DNA of 64,000 bases, from positions 310,001 through 374,000 of the forward strand of contig NZ_JAJADQ010000001.1 of the NCBI RefSeq assembly GCF_020447315.1, in the 5' to 3' direction. Shown here in pieces: positions 17,860 through 26,551 of this stretch (position 1 is the first letter of the stretch; each line of letters starts with the position of its first letter). The notes under the pieces were generated by a model, which saw nothing but the letters and a program-made list of their open reading frames with translations, had not been told where the DNA came from and did not search any database. This stretch comes from Hymenobacter nitidus. GTDB lineage: Bacteria; Bacteroidota; Bacteroidia; Cytophagales; Hymenobacteraceae. The translations under genes were made by a program, and so were the position numbers.

Positions 17860-18396
17860 CTACAACCCTTTGCGCAGAATCAAATCGGTTTGGATATCCT
17901 GCCCCAGCCGGAAGGTGTGCTGCCCTATTTCGCGAAACCCAAAGCGGCGGTAGAAGGCAATAGCGGGCTCATTCCGCTCCCACACACCCAGTACCACCGT
18001 GCGGCAGCTGTGCAGCCGCGCTTCCTCAATGGCCCGCCGCATTAGGGCCGCACCCAGGCCGGTGCCAATCCAGTCCTGCTGCACGTAGAGCCGCTCGATT
18101 TCCAGCCGGCCGCTTCCTTCCTTGCCTTCCTCCAAGCCCAGCGTCGAGCCGAGGCGCAGCTTGGCATACCCCACGGGCTGCTGCTGCATATGGGCCAGCA
18201 AAAAGGTGGTTTGGGAGTCGTTCAGCTCGGCTAGCTGCTTTTCTTCGCTGAACGTGGCGGCCAGAAACTCGGCCATATCCTCGGCTTTGTTATCGGCGGC
18301 GAAGGTATCGTGGAAGGTTTGCCGGCCCAGCTCAGCCAGCTGAGCAGCAACTGCGGGCGTGCGTTTGGCAACGGAAATGCGAAGCGGAGAAGACAT
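17860..18396 (-). CDS. GNAT family N-acetyltransferase
   Basis: A 178-residue acetyltransferase. The acetyl-CoA loop is VQQDWIGTGLGAALMRRAIEEA (Q/R-x-x-G-x-G/A type, about residues 104-125), followed by the NEPAIAFYRRFGF motif near the C-terminus. The N-terminal part with RQTFHDTFAADN resembles the PaiA/YdhI polyamine-type acetyltransferases, so a small amine may be the substrate; this is family inference. It is part of a minus-strand row of small genes (19323 to 16693) with short gaps. Confidence 0.85.
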   Translation of the reverse strand: MSSPLRISVAKRTPAVAAQLAELGRQTFHDTFAADNKAEDMAEFLAATFSEEKQLAELNDSQTTFLLAHMQQQPVGYAKLRLGSTLGLEEGKEGSGRLEIERLYVQQDWIGTGLGAALMRRAIEEARLHSCRTVVLGVWERNEPAIAFYRRFGFREIGQHTFRLGQDIQTDLILRKGL

Positions 18397-18425
18397 AGAG
18401 GGAAAAAGCGAAAAACGGCGCGGGG

Positions 18426-18665
18426 CTAGTCGATTACGTCGTTCTGACGGTTGTTGCGGCGCAAGCGCCAGCCCATACGCAGCATAAACAGAGCTCCGAC
18501 CAGAAACACCAGACTCAGGCCGGCCCGGCTGCTCGTCAGCGTGTCGGTTTGCCAGGCGGCATACAGCTCGGGCGAACGGTAAGCCAGGGCAATGAGCAGC
18601 AGCACGCCCGCCAAAAGATACAGCGTGCCGGTGGCGGCGGTGCGGCCGGAAGGAGGATATGCCAT
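18426..18665 (-). CDS. Two-helix membrane protein
   Basis: A 79-residue protein with two hydrophobic helices (about residues 11-29 and 43-64) and a basic C-terminus (RMGWRLRRNNRQNDVID). The frame is open 50 codons upstream but that part overlaps the preceding gene in the antisense style of GC-rich shadows; ATG 18665 is the natural start. No family is recognised. It lies 25 bases after the stop of the NAD(P)-binding protein gene and 29 before the GNAT start, so all may be cotranscribed. Confidence 0.6.
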   Translation of the reverse strand: MAYPPSGRTAATGTLYLLAGVLLLIALAYRSPELYAAWQTDTLTSSRAGLSLVFLVGALFMLRMGWRLRRNNRQNDVID

Positions 18666-18690
18666 GGTGCGAGGCGTTAGATGGTCAAAC

Positions 18691-19323
18691 TTAATAGGAA
18701 ATTCCCACGGCCCGCCCCACGAAGGCATCCGTAGCCAGCTGCTTGAGCATGAACTGCGCGACATCGGCGCGAGAAACCCGGCCTTTGATCTTGGCATTAG
18801 CAAAGCTGAGGGCAATTTTGTAGCCTCCCGTTGCCTTGCCGTTGGTCAGGCCCGCGGGGCGCACGATGGTCCACTCTAGGCCGCTGTGCTGAATAAGGGC
18901 CTCCTGCCGCTCTTTGTCGGCCATGATGTGCTTGAGAAAAAGCGGGGCAATGAGCTTGCTGAATAGAAATCCTGATTCGTTTTTGCTGCTTCCTACCCCC
19001 AGCGACGTCTCGCAGATAAGCCGCCGCACCCCGTAGCGCTGCATACACTCAATGATATTCTGCGTGCCATCCGACAATGTAGTGTCGCCCGACTGATTTT
19101 TCTTCACGCCCAGAGCCAGCAGCACGGCATCGTGCCCGGGCACGGCCTTTTGCACCGTGTCGCTCCGGAGTATGTCTCCCTGCACCACCTGCAGATTAGG
19201 GTGGCGTACCGTCAGCTTGGCCGGGTCGCGCACAAAGGCCGTCACGCTAAACTGCTGGTCGAGGGCCTGCTGCACCAGCTGGCGGCCAGTGGCACCGGAA
19301 GCACCGAAAACAAGTATTTTCAT
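18691..19323 (-). CDS. NAD(P)H-binding oxidoreductase (SDR atypical, NmrA/BVR-B-like)
   Basis: A 210-residue atypical short-chain dehydrogenase. The dinucleotide-binding signature is GASGATGRQLV at residues 7-17, followed by ALGVKKNQSGDTTLSDGTQNII and the TIVRPAGLTNG segment shared by NmrA-like and biliverdin-reductase-B-like proteins. The usual YxxxK pair is absent, which is normal for this group. It probably reduces a flavin or quinone-like small molecule or acts as a redox sensor. It leads the minus-strand row and is divergent from tRNA-Gly. Confidence 0.82.
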   Translation of the reverse strand: MKILVFGASGATGRQLVQQALDQQFSVTAFVRDPAKLTVRHPNLQVVQGDILRSDTVQKAVPGHDAVLLALGVKKNQSGDTTLSDGTQNIIECMQRYGVRRLICETSLGVGSSKNESGFLFSKLIAPLFLKHIMADKERQEALIQHSGLEWTIVRPAGLTNGKATGGYKIALSFANAKIKGRVSRADVAQFMLKQLATDAFVGRAVGISY

Positions 19324-19526
19324 AGGGCGGGAGAGGTAAGAAAAACCATCTGTTGCCGTGCGCAGCAGAATTTACCTCCTCATACGGATTGTCCGCTGTT
19401 GAGTCGCGCCGCCGCGTCTGCAAGCCTCACCTACCTCTCATTCGGCGCCAAATTTTCCGAAACAGTGCGGCTCAAATATATTGCCATCAGCCCGGGGCGC
19501 TTGTTTCTTGTTTGGTTAATGCTGCG

Positions 19527-19534
19527 TACTTTTG
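19527..19534 (+). promoter_or_regulatory. tRNA-Gly promoter -7 element
   Basis: TACTTTTG matches TAnnTTTG exactly, 18 bases before the first base of the tRNA; a TTG at 19501-19503 is a possible -33 element. Confidence 0.55.
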
Positions 19535-19551
19535 CCGGTACCAACATCTAA

Positions 19552-19624
19552 GCGAGAGTAGCTCAGTTGGTAGAGCATCAGCTTCCCAAGCTGAGGGTCG
19601 CGAGTTCGAACCTCGTTTCTCGCT
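19552..19624 (+). tRNA. tRNA-Gly (anticodon CCC)
   Basis: A full cloverleaf can be drawn: acceptor stem GCGAGAG paired with TTCTCGC (one G-T), D arm with AGTTGGTAGA, anticodon stem TCAGC/GCTGA with loop TTCCCAA (anticodon CCC at 19585-19587), and T arm GCGAG-TTCGAAC-CTCGT. The discriminator base is T, as in bacterial tRNA-Gly. CCA is not encoded. It reads GGG codons. Confidence 0.95.
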
Positions 19625-19631
19625 CATTGTG

Positions 19632-19667
19632 AATCAGCCACTTGCCCGTTGAGGTGAGTGGCTGATT
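19632..19667 (+). terminator. Terminator after tRNA-Gly
   Basis: AATCAGCCACT (19632-19642) pairs perfectly with AGTGGCTGATT (19657-19667) around a 14-base loop, seven bases after the tRNA. The rest of the gap to 19863 shows nothing further that can be supported. Confidence 0.65.
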
Positions 19668-19863
19668 TGCTTACTGGATCGACTGGCCATTTTTGTACGA
19701 AGAGCCCCGTACGCCCTATACGCATACTGGTTAGCCCTGCCCCGACTCGGGTATGTTCTTCAAATTCGTGCTGGCCGGCTACCAGTCAAGTACTGTGCTT
19801 TGCCTCTCGATATTCTTTATAGAGTAGCAGGCCATCGGCCACGTTCGGACACTGCTGCTAGGG

Positions 19864-20277
19864 CTAGCTGAGCCAGTCGCCGGCGGCCTCCGGCTGATGC
19901 AGAATGGCTTCCACCCAGTAGCTGACCAGCCCATGTGGCGAGGGCCATTTCACCTTGTCGCCGAGCCGCGCACCCAGTACCGCCACTGCCACCGGATTGA
20001 GAATAGAAATCCGGTGGCGGGCCGGGTCAGCTTGCGGCGGGTACACCAGGGTAATCTGTAACTCGTCGGTGCTGTTTAGGTCGCGCAGCTTGATGCGGGA
20101 ATTCATGGTCACTACGTCGGGCAGAATATCGTAGGAATCGACCAGATGGGCACGCGCCAGCTCCTGATTCAGCGCGGCCACGGCCTCGGCGTCGGCCGCC
20201 GGGTGTGCCTGGTGTACCAGTTGCAGGAGCCGCGCATAGTCCAGCTTAGTCACGTAGATATCGGAGGGCGAATGCAT
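19864..20277 (-). CDS. GreA/GreB-Rnk-like RNA polymerase-binding protein
   Basis: A 137-residue protein with the C-terminal FKBP-like domain of GreA/GreB and Rnk: VTMNSRIKLRDLNSTDELQITLVYPPQAD, ISILNPVAVAVLGARLGDKVKWPSPHG. The N-terminal helical region is short (about 45 residues), more like Rnk (nucleoside diphosphate kinase regulator) than the long Gre coiled coil, so it likely binds the RNA polymerase secondary channel region without transcript cleavage. ATG 20277 is preferred; an ATG 13 codons upstream is possible. It is upstream of nothing obvious and lies 76 bases beyond the start side of the efflux OMF gene end. Confidence 0.82.
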   Translation of the reverse strand: MHSPSDIYVTKLDYARLLQLVHQAHPAADAEAVAALNQELARAHLVDSYDILPDVVTMNSRIKLRDLNSTDELQITLVYPPQADPARHRISILNPVAVAVLGARLGDKVKWPSPHGLVSYWVEAILHQPEAAGDWLS

Positions 20278-20352
20278 GATTTTCGGGAGGTTGTGAAGTG
20301 CGGGTTCAGGTAGCATGGCAGCAGGTAAATGAGGGGCGAAAGAATCAGGCGG

Positions 20353-21786
20353 CTATTGCCAGCCGCCCCCTAGGGCACGGTACAAGCTCACGCTTTGCAG
20401 TAGCTGCGTTTGGCGCGACTCGGCCAGACTCAACTCCGCTTCGAGCACGCTGCGCTGGGCCGTAATGACTTCGAGGTAGCTGGCGTAGCCGGCCACGAAC
20501 AGCTCGTTGGACGTCGCCACGGCTTTGCTGAGCAGTTCCACTTCCTGCTGGCGGGCAGCCGAGGCGGCACGGTAGTTTTCCAGCCCCTGCAATCCGTTCA
20601 CCACTTCCCGAAAGCCAGTTTGCAGCGACTGCTGGTAGCGGTAGTACGCCTCGTAGCTACCGGCCGTGGCCAGGCGGAAGTCGGCCTTGAACTGGGCCCG
20701 GTTGAGCAGCGGACCGGTGAGGCCGGCCAGGGCCCCGTAAGCCAGCGAGGTGGGGTCGAATAGGGTGGCACTGCGGTAGGAGTTGAAGCCTATGTAAGGC
20801 ATAAGCGTGAGAGAAGGCAGAAAGGCGGCGCGGGCGGCGGCCACATCGGCGCGGGCGGCCTGCATTTCCAGCTCGGCCTGGCGCACATCGGGGCGGCGCA
20901 GCAGGGCCGTGACGGGCACGCCGGCGCTGAGGCGCTCGGGCAGCACCTGGCCAGGCAGCGGGCGCCCTCGGGTGATAGTGCGCGGGTAGCGCCCCAGCAG
21001 CTGGTTGAGGCCGGTTTCGGCTTCCGTTACGCGCTGGCGGGCTTCGTGAGCCAAGCTTTCGGTGCGGGCTACCTGGGCCGCAAACTGCTGCACGGCCAGC
21101 TCGGTAGCGCGGCCGGCCTGCTTCTGTACGCGCATCAGGCCCAAAGCCTCGCGCTGCAGGGCGATGTTGCGCTCCAGCACGGCCAGCTGGTTATCGGCCG
21201 TCAGCAGTTCGTAGTAGAGGCGGGCTACTTCGGCCACTACGTTGGTAGTGACGAGGTGGCGGCCCTGCTCCGACGCCAGCACGCGCAGGTAGGCGGCCTG
21301 GCGGCGCTGGCGCAGCTTGCCCCAGAGGTCAATTTCCCAGGAGCTGCGCAGCCCTACGAAGAACTCCGGCGTGACGGGCCCCGGGATGCGCTGCTGCCCG
21401 TCGATGTTGGGCGAAAGGTTGGTGTCGTAGTTGCCCACCCCATTCAGGGTGTAGCGCCCGTACCGGTCACCGCTGGCCGAACCGGCCGCGGAAACGATGG
21501 GCAGCAGTGCACCGCGGCGGGCCAGGTAGTTGGCACGGGCACTTTCCACGCGCTGCAGGGCCAGTTGCAAATCCAGGTTCTGGCGCAGCGCCGTGTCGAT
21601 GAGAGCCGTCAGGGCGGGGTCCTGGAAAAACTGCTGCCAGGGCTGGGCGCCGGCACTGGTGGTATCGGCCGTGGGCTGGGTGAAGGTAGTGGGGACGGCC
21701 GGGGCGCCGGTGGGGGCGTCGGGCGCGGCCACACGGCAGCCGGTGGCGAGGATAAAGACGGAGAGAAAGGCAGGAAAGAAACGCAT
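20353..21786 (-). CDS. RND efflux outer-membrane factor (NodT/OprM family lipoprotein)
   Basis: Outer-membrane channel of a tripartite efflux pump. The 477-residue protein has a lipobox (LATGC, Cys17) and two OEP repeats: the first about 60-260 with DLQLALQRVESARANYLARRG and the second about 265-470 with RPDVRQAELEMQAARADVAAARAAFLPSLTL, both signatures of the NodT subfamily. It is the last gene of the pump unit (adaptor, permease, OMF) but is separated from the permease by a 200-base block of nested palindromes, which may reduce its expression or process the mRNA. Confidence 0.93.
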   Translation of the reverse strand: MRFFPAFLSVFILATGCRVAAPDAPTGAPAVPTTFTQPTADTTSAGAQPWQQFFQDPALTALIDTALRQNLDLQLALQRVESARANYLARRGALLPIVSAAGSASGDRYGRYTLNGVGNYDTNLSPNIDGQQRIPGPVTPEFFVGLRSSWEIDLWGKLRQRRQAAYLRVLASEQGRHLVTTNVVAEVARLYYELLTADNQLAVLERNIALQREALGLMRVQKQAGRATELAVQQFAAQVARTESLAHEARQRVTEAETGLNQLLGRYPRTITRGRPLPGQVLPERLSAGVPVTALLRRPDVRQAELEMQAARADVAAARAAFLPSLTLMPYIGFNSYRSATLFDPTSLAYGALAGLTGPLLNRAQFKADFRLATAGSYEAYYRYQQSLQTGFREVVNGLQGLENYRAASAARQQEVELLSKAVATSNELFVAGYASYLEVITAQRSVLEAELSLAESRQTQLLQSVSLYRALGGGWQ

Positions 21787-21806
21787 GAAATGTGCTGGCT
21801 TGGCGC

Positions 21807-21986
21807 CTCACCCCCCGGCCCCCTCTCCTTAGGGAGAGGGGGAGCCACGGCGGTGCGGGCTGTAGCGCGGACTTTTAGTCCGCGAATGAGTTGAACTGGT
21901 ACAGGTATTCAATCCGCGGACTAAAAGTCCGCGCTACAAATCGTCCGGCCCCCTTTCTCCAAGGAGAGGGGGCCGGGGGGGTGAGG
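21807..21986. repeat. Nested palindromic repeat block, MITE-like
   Basis: The outer arms 21807-21831 and 21961-21986 are inverted copies of a G-rich repeat (AAGGAGAGGGGGCCGGGG, one extra G on the right). Inside, 21861-21884 and 21915-21938 form a perfect 24-bp inverted repeat, and each of these arms is itself a palindrome (CGCGGACT-TTT-AGTCCGCG). The left outer copy continues to 21846 as a hairpin. A third copy of the outer repeat lies at 44551-44593. The block sits between the permease stop and the OMF start. Confidence 0.8.
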
Positions 21987-24900
21987 TTAATGCGCCACCA
22001 ACTCCCGCACTTCCTCCACCTCCACCAGCTCATCGTCCTCCGGGTTTTTCACTTTTTCGAAGGAGGCAAACAGCACGTACAACCCGGGAATGAGCACCAT
22101 GCCGAACAGCGTGCCGATGAGCATGCCGCCCGCCGCGGCCGTGCCGATGGAACGGTTGCCCAGGGCGCCGGCTCCGCTGGCAATAACCAGCGGAATCAGG
22201 CCCGCAATGAAGGCGAAGGACGTCATCAGAATCGGCCGCAGGCGCGACACGGCCCCTTCCACAGCAGCATCGAGCACGGAAGCTCCCTGGCGCCGCCGCT
22301 GCTCGGCAAACTCGATGATGAGGATGGCATTCTTACCGAGCAAGCCGACGAGCATGACCAGCGCTACCTGGGCGTAGATGTTGTTTTCCAGGCCTAGCAG
22401 CTTGAGGCTGAGGAAGGCACCGAAGATGCCGGTGGGCAAACTCAGCAGCACGGGCAGCGGCAGCAGCAGGCTTTCGTACTGGGCCGCCAGCAGCAGGTAC
22501 ACGAAGATGAGCACCACGCCGAACACGTACAGGGCCTGGTCGCCGCTCAGGATTTGCTCGCGCGTCATGCCGCTCCACTCATAGGCGTAGCCGCGGGGTA
22601 GCTCGTTGGCCGCTACCTTCTCGATGGCCGTGATGGCGTCGCCGGAGCTGAAGCCGGGGGCCGCGTCGCCGTTGAGCATGGCCGAGGTGTACATGTTGTA
22701 GCGCGTGAGCTGGTCGGGGCCGAACACGCGCTCCATCTTGATGAAAGTGGAGAAAGGCACCATCTCGCCGCGGTTGTTTTTCACGTGCAGGGCCAGCAGG
22801 TCGTCGGGGCGGCTGCGGTACTCCGGGCCGGCCTGCACCATCACCTTGTACATCTGCCCGAAGCGGATGAAGTTGGAGGCATAGTAGCTGCCCATCAGCG
22901 TTTGCAGGGTGCTCATGGCCGCGTCGATGGTCACGCCCTTCTTGGCAGCCATGTCCTGGTCGACGTGGATGAGGTACTGCGGGAAGTTGGGGTCGAAGCT
23001 GGTGAAGGCGCCCCCAATGGCTGGGTCCTTGCGCAGGGCGGTGAGGAAGGTCTGCGACACAGCGGCCGTTTTCTGCAAGTCGCCCGTGCCCGACTTATCC
23101 AGCAAACGCAGCTCGAAGCCGCTGCTGTTGCCGAAGCCCGGCACCGTGGGCGGCGGCAGAAACTGGATGTCGGCGTCGGCAATGTTCTTGGTTTTCTCTT
23201 CCAGCTCGGCGATGAACTCGGCCACCGACTGCTCGCGCTTATCCCAGGGCTTGAGGTTAATCATGCCCATGCCGTAGCTGGAGCCGGCCACCTCGTTCAC
23301 CAGGCTATAGCCGGCCAGCGTCGACACCGACTCCACCGGGCCCAGCTGGCTGGCAATGCGCTGCACCTCGTCGAGCACGGTCTCGGTCCGCTCCACGGTG
23401 GCCCCGGCGGGCGTGGTCACGTTCACGTACACCATGCCCTGGTCCTCGGTCGGGATAAAGCCGGAGGGCAGGATTTTATTCACGCCCCAGGTGCCGACGC
23501 AGAACACCAGCAGCACCAACAGCGTCACCATCCGGCGTCCGGCAATAGCCCGCAGCAAGCCCTGGTAGCGGCCCGAAAGCGCGTCGTACCGTTTGTTGAA
23601 CCCAGCAAAGAAGCGCGCCATCAGTCCTTTGGGCTTAGCCCCCGCCTCGGCCGGTGTGTGCTTGAGCAGCAGCGCGCACAAAGCCGGGGTTAAGGTCACG
23701 GCGTTGATACCCGAAATGACAATGGCTATGGCCAGCGTGAGCGAAAACTGCCGGTAGAACACGCCCACCGGCCCGTCCATGAAGGAAACCGGGATGAATA
23801 CGGCCGACATCACCAGCGTGATGGCAATGAGCGAGGAGCTGATTTCGCCCATGGCCTCGAAGGTGGCGGCGCGGGCCGGCAGGTGCTTTTCCTGCATCTT
23901 GGCGTGCACGGCCTCCACCACCACAATGGCGTTGTCGACCACGATGCCGATGGCCAGCACCAGCGCAAACAGCGTGAGCAGGTTAATCGAGAAGCCCAGC
24001 ACCTGCATGAAAAACAGGGTGCCAATCAGGGCCACCGGCACCGCCAGCGCCGGAATCAGCGTGGAGCGCCAGTCCTGTAGAAACACGTACACGATGACAA
24101 ACACCAGCAAAAAGGCCTCAAACAAGGTGCGCATTACCTCGTGAATACTCGCGTCGAGGAAGCGCGACACGTCGTAGGCAATGCTGTACTTCATACCGGG
24201 CGGAAAGCTTGTGGCCTGTAGCTCGGCCATGCGGGTTTTCACGTTGGTAATAACGTCGGAGGCATTGGAGCCGGGGCGCTGCTTGAGCATGATGGCCGCC
24301 GAGGGCTTGCCGTCGGTTTTGGAGGCCATGCTGTAAGTGAGCGAGCCAAACTCCACGTCGGCTACCTCGCGCAGGCGCAGCACCGAGCCGTCGGCGTTGG
24401 CCCGCACCACGATGTTGCGGTACTGCTCGGGCTCGAAAAACTTGCCGGTGTAGCGCAGCACGTACTGCATCGACTGCGCCTTGTCGGCGCCCGAGCTTTC
24501 GCCCGACTTGCCCGGCGCGGCTTCCACGTTCTGGGCCCGGATGGCGCCCACCACTTCGTCGGTGCCCACGTCGTAAGCCGCCATGCGGTCGGGCTTGAGC
24601 CACACCCGCATCGAGTACTCGCGCGAACCCATGATTTCGGCAAAGCCCACGCCGTCGATGCGCTTGAGCTCCTGCAGCACGTTGATGTCGGCGAAGTTGT
24701 AGATGAACTTCTCGCCGGCCGCCTTGTCGTCGCTCGTGATGTTGAGGTAGAGCAGCATGGAGTTTACCTCCTTTTCCGTGGTCACGCCGGCCTTGATAAC
24801 CTCCTCCGGTAATTCATCAAGGATGGTCGTCACCCGGTTCTGCACGCCCACGGCGGCCAGGTCGGGGTCGGTGCCCACCTTGAAAAACACGGTGATGAGT

Positions 24901-25163
24901 GTCACGCCGTTATTGGAGCTCACCGAGTTCATGTACGTCATGCCCGGCACCCCGTTGATGGCACGCTCCAGGGGTGTGGCAACGGCCTTGGCGCACACCT
25001 CGGCGTTGGCGCCGGTGTACTTGGCCGTCACCGTCACCGAGGGCGGCACGATGTCAGGGAACTGCGTGATGGGCAGCGTGAACAGGGCCAGCCCACCCAG
25101 CAGCACCAGAAACACCGAAATTACCAGCGACAGAATGGGCCGGCGAATGAAGATATTAAACAT
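21987..25163 (-). CDS. RND efflux permease, HAE1 family (AcrB/MexB-like)
   Basis: Inner-membrane proton-driven drug exporter. The protein has 1058 residues, right for HAE1, beginning MFNIFIRRPILSLVISV (first membrane helix), two large periplasmic loops and 12 membrane helices. Conserved pieces include GITLP-like ALFTLPITQFPDIVPPSV, GIVVDNAIVVVEAVHAKM in TM4 and GLLGKNAILIIEFA in TM10. In the TM4 proton-relay position the AcrB pair Asp-Asp reads Asp-Asn. The start at 25163 is chosen because the 17-codon extension is not family-like. Preceded by the adaptor gene after a 194-base gap that holds another inverted repeat. Confidence 0.95.
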   Translation of the reverse strand: MFNIFIRRPILSLVISVFLVLLGGLALFTLPITQFPDIVPPSVTVTAKYTGANAEVCAKAVATPLERAINGVPGMTYMNSVSSNNGVTLITVFFKVGTDPDLAAVGVQNRVTTILDELPEEVIKAGVTTEKEVNSMLLYLNITSDDKAAGEKFIYNFADINVLQELKRIDGVGFAEIMGSREYSMRVWLKPDRMAAYDVGTDEVVGAIRAQNVEAAPGKSGESSGADKAQSMQYVLRYTGKFFEPEQYRNIVVRANADGSVLRLREVADVEFGSLTYSMASKTDGKPSAAIMLKQRPGSNASDVITNVKTRMAELQATSFPPGMKYSIAYDVSRFLDASIHEVMRTLFEAFLLVFVIVYVFLQDWRSTLIPALAVPVALIGTLFFMQVLGFSINLLTLFALVLAIGIVVDNAIVVVEAVHAKMQEKHLPARAATFEAMGEISSSLIAITLVMSAVFIPVSFMDGPVGVFYRQFSLTLAIAIVISGINAVTLTPALCALLLKHTPAEAGAKPKGLMARFFAGFNKRYDALSGRYQGLLRAIAGRRMVTLLVLLVFCVGTWGVNKILPSGFIPTEDQGMVYVNVTTPAGATVERTETVLDEVQRIASQLGPVESVSTLAGYSLVNEVAGSSYGMGMINLKPWDKREQSVAEFIAELEEKTKNIADADIQFLPPPTVPGFGNSSGFELRLLDKSGTGDLQKTAAVSQTFLTALRKDPAIGGAFTSFDPNFPQYLIHVDQDMAAKKGVTIDAAMSTLQTLMGSYYASNFIRFGQMYKVMVQAGPEYRSRPDDLLALHVKNNRGEMVPFSTFIKMERVFGPDQLTRYNMYTSAMLNGDAAPGFSSGDAITAIEKVAANELPRGYAYEWSGMTREQILSGDQALYVFGVVLIFVYLLLAAQYESLLLPLPVLLSLPTGIFGAFLSLKLLGLENNIYAQVALVMLVGLLGKNAILIIEFAEQRRRQGASVLDAAVEGAVSRLRPILMTSFAFIAGLIPLVIASGAGALGNRSIGTAAAGGMLIGTLFGMVLIPGLYVLFASFEKVKNPEDDELVEVEEVRELVAH

Positions 25164-25219
25164 GAAAGTCGTTGTTAGAAGAGCAATTGACTTGCTGCGT
25201 GGACGAAGCCCCAAACAGC

Positions 25220-25325
25220 CATGCGCAACGCAGTCGAAGCATCTCTACCGCTCCGTTGCAGCGAATCGAAAGCACTCACCAAATTTTACTCTCGTGGTAG
25301 AGATGCCTCGACCGTGCTGCGCATG
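25220..25325. repeat. Imperfect 30-bp inverted repeat, dispersed-repeat type
   Basis: Arms 25220-25249 and 25296-25325 pair over 30 bases with about five mismatches; both contain GCATCTCTACC and CATGCGCA. From memory, sequences of this form recur in intergenic regions of Hymenobacter genomes. It lies between the adaptor stop and the permease start and has no T tract. Confidence 0.65.
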
Positions 25326-25357
25326 ACGATTTGAAAGGTTTAGTAGGCTGCTATGCG

Positions 25358-26551
25358 CTACCCAGCGGCCAGCAGCGAGTCGAGCACCACGGGGCGGGGA
25401 CTGATGCGCTGCCCGTCCTTGAGGCTCTGCACGCCTTCATAGACCACCTGCTCGCCGGCTTGCAGGCCCTCTTTCACCACGTAGAAGTCGCCGGTGCGGG
25501 TCTGGGGCGTGAAGTTGCGCATGTGCACCGCACCGGCCCTGTCGACCACGTACACGTAGTTTTTGTCCTGAATCTCGAACACCGACTTCTGGGGCAGCAG
25601 CAGCGCCGTGGGCAGGTTGGTCGTCAGCCGGATGCGGCCCGAGGCCCCGTGCTTGAGCATGCGCTTTGGGTTGGGGAAGCGCGCCCGGAACGCCAACGAG
25701 CCGGTGTTAGGGTTAAACTCACTCTCGGTGGTTTCGATGCGGCCGGCCAACGGATAAACTGAGCCATCGGCCAGCGTGAGGCGCACCGAGTCGGAGTGGC
25801 GGTCGGGATGCTTTTGGCGGGCCTTGGTGTATTGCAGATATTCGCCCTCGCCCACGTTGAAATAGGCGTACACCTCGTGCAGATCGGACACGGTGGTGAG
25901 CAGGGTACCTTCTTCCACCACGCTGCCCATCTTAAGCGGAATCCGGTCGATGATGCCGTCGAAGGGCGCCCGGACGAGCGTGTAGCTCAGATGCAACCGG
26001 GCAGCCGCTTCGCCGGCCCGTGCTTCGGCCACGCGGGCTTCGGCATCCTTAAGCTTGCTGCCGGCCAGGGCCAGCTCGGTTTTGGCAATGACGTTTTTAT
26101 CGACCAGCAGCTTCACCCGGGTCAGTTCCACTCCGGCCGCCGCGGCCTGGGCCTGGGCACTGGTCAGGGCGGCCCGGGCCTGGCTCAGCTTGTTCTGGTA
26201 GGCGCTGGCGTTCAGACGAAACAGGGGCTGGCCTTTCTTTACCGGCCGGCCTTCGTCGACGTAGATCTGCTCCAGAAAACCGGCTACCTGGGCCCGTACT
26301 TCCACGTTGCGCACGGCCTGCACATCAGCCACGTAATCATGAAACAGCTCCTGCTCCGTAGCTTTCAGCGTCACGACGGGCAGCACGTCTGGCGCGGCCG
26401 CCCTTTCCGGGTTCTTGCCATCCACCGTGCAGCCGCTGATTCCGGCGGCCAGCATTATGGCCAGCGTACTAATCCACTGCCCGCGGCGCAGCAGCGCCCC
26501 CGGATTTCTCGATACTGAATACATGCGCGGTGTCAAAGGTGTCGGGCTCAT
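25358..26551 (-). CDS. RND efflux periplasmic adaptor (membrane fusion protein)
   Basis: A 397-residue adaptor that links the permease to the outer-membrane channel. Signal peptide with lipobox ISGC (Cys41), barrel-sandwich lipoyl half motifs VRAQVAGFLEQIYVDEGRPVKKG, an alpha-helical hairpin rich in Ala, Gln and Lys (about 110-185), and the beta-barrel region APFDGIIDRIPLKMGSVVEEG. The closest well-known relatives are AcrA/MexA. The start overlaps the stop of the upstream small gene (ATGA), which supports position 26551, although ATG 26524 would give a shorter signal. The gene is first large gene of the pump unit. Confidence 0.94.
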   Translation of the reverse strand: MSPTPLTPRMYSVSRNPGALLRRGQWISTLAIMLAAGISGCTVDGKNPERAAAPDVLPVVTLKATEQELFHDYVADVQAVRNVEVRAQVAGFLEQIYVDEGRPVKKGQPLFRLNASAYQNKLSQARAALTSAQAQAAAAGVELTRVKLLVDKNVIAKTELALAGSKLKDAEARVAEARAGEAAARLHLSYTLVRAPFDGIIDRIPLKMGSVVEEGTLLTTVSDLHEVYAYFNVGEGEYLQYTKARQKHPDRHSDSVRLTLADGSVYPLAGRIETTESEFNPNTGSLAFRARFPNPKRMLKHGASGRIRLTTNLPTALLLPQKSVFEIQDKNYVYVVDRAGAVHMRNFTPQTRTGDFYVVKEGLQAGEQVVYEGVQSLKDGQRISPRPVVLDSLLAAG

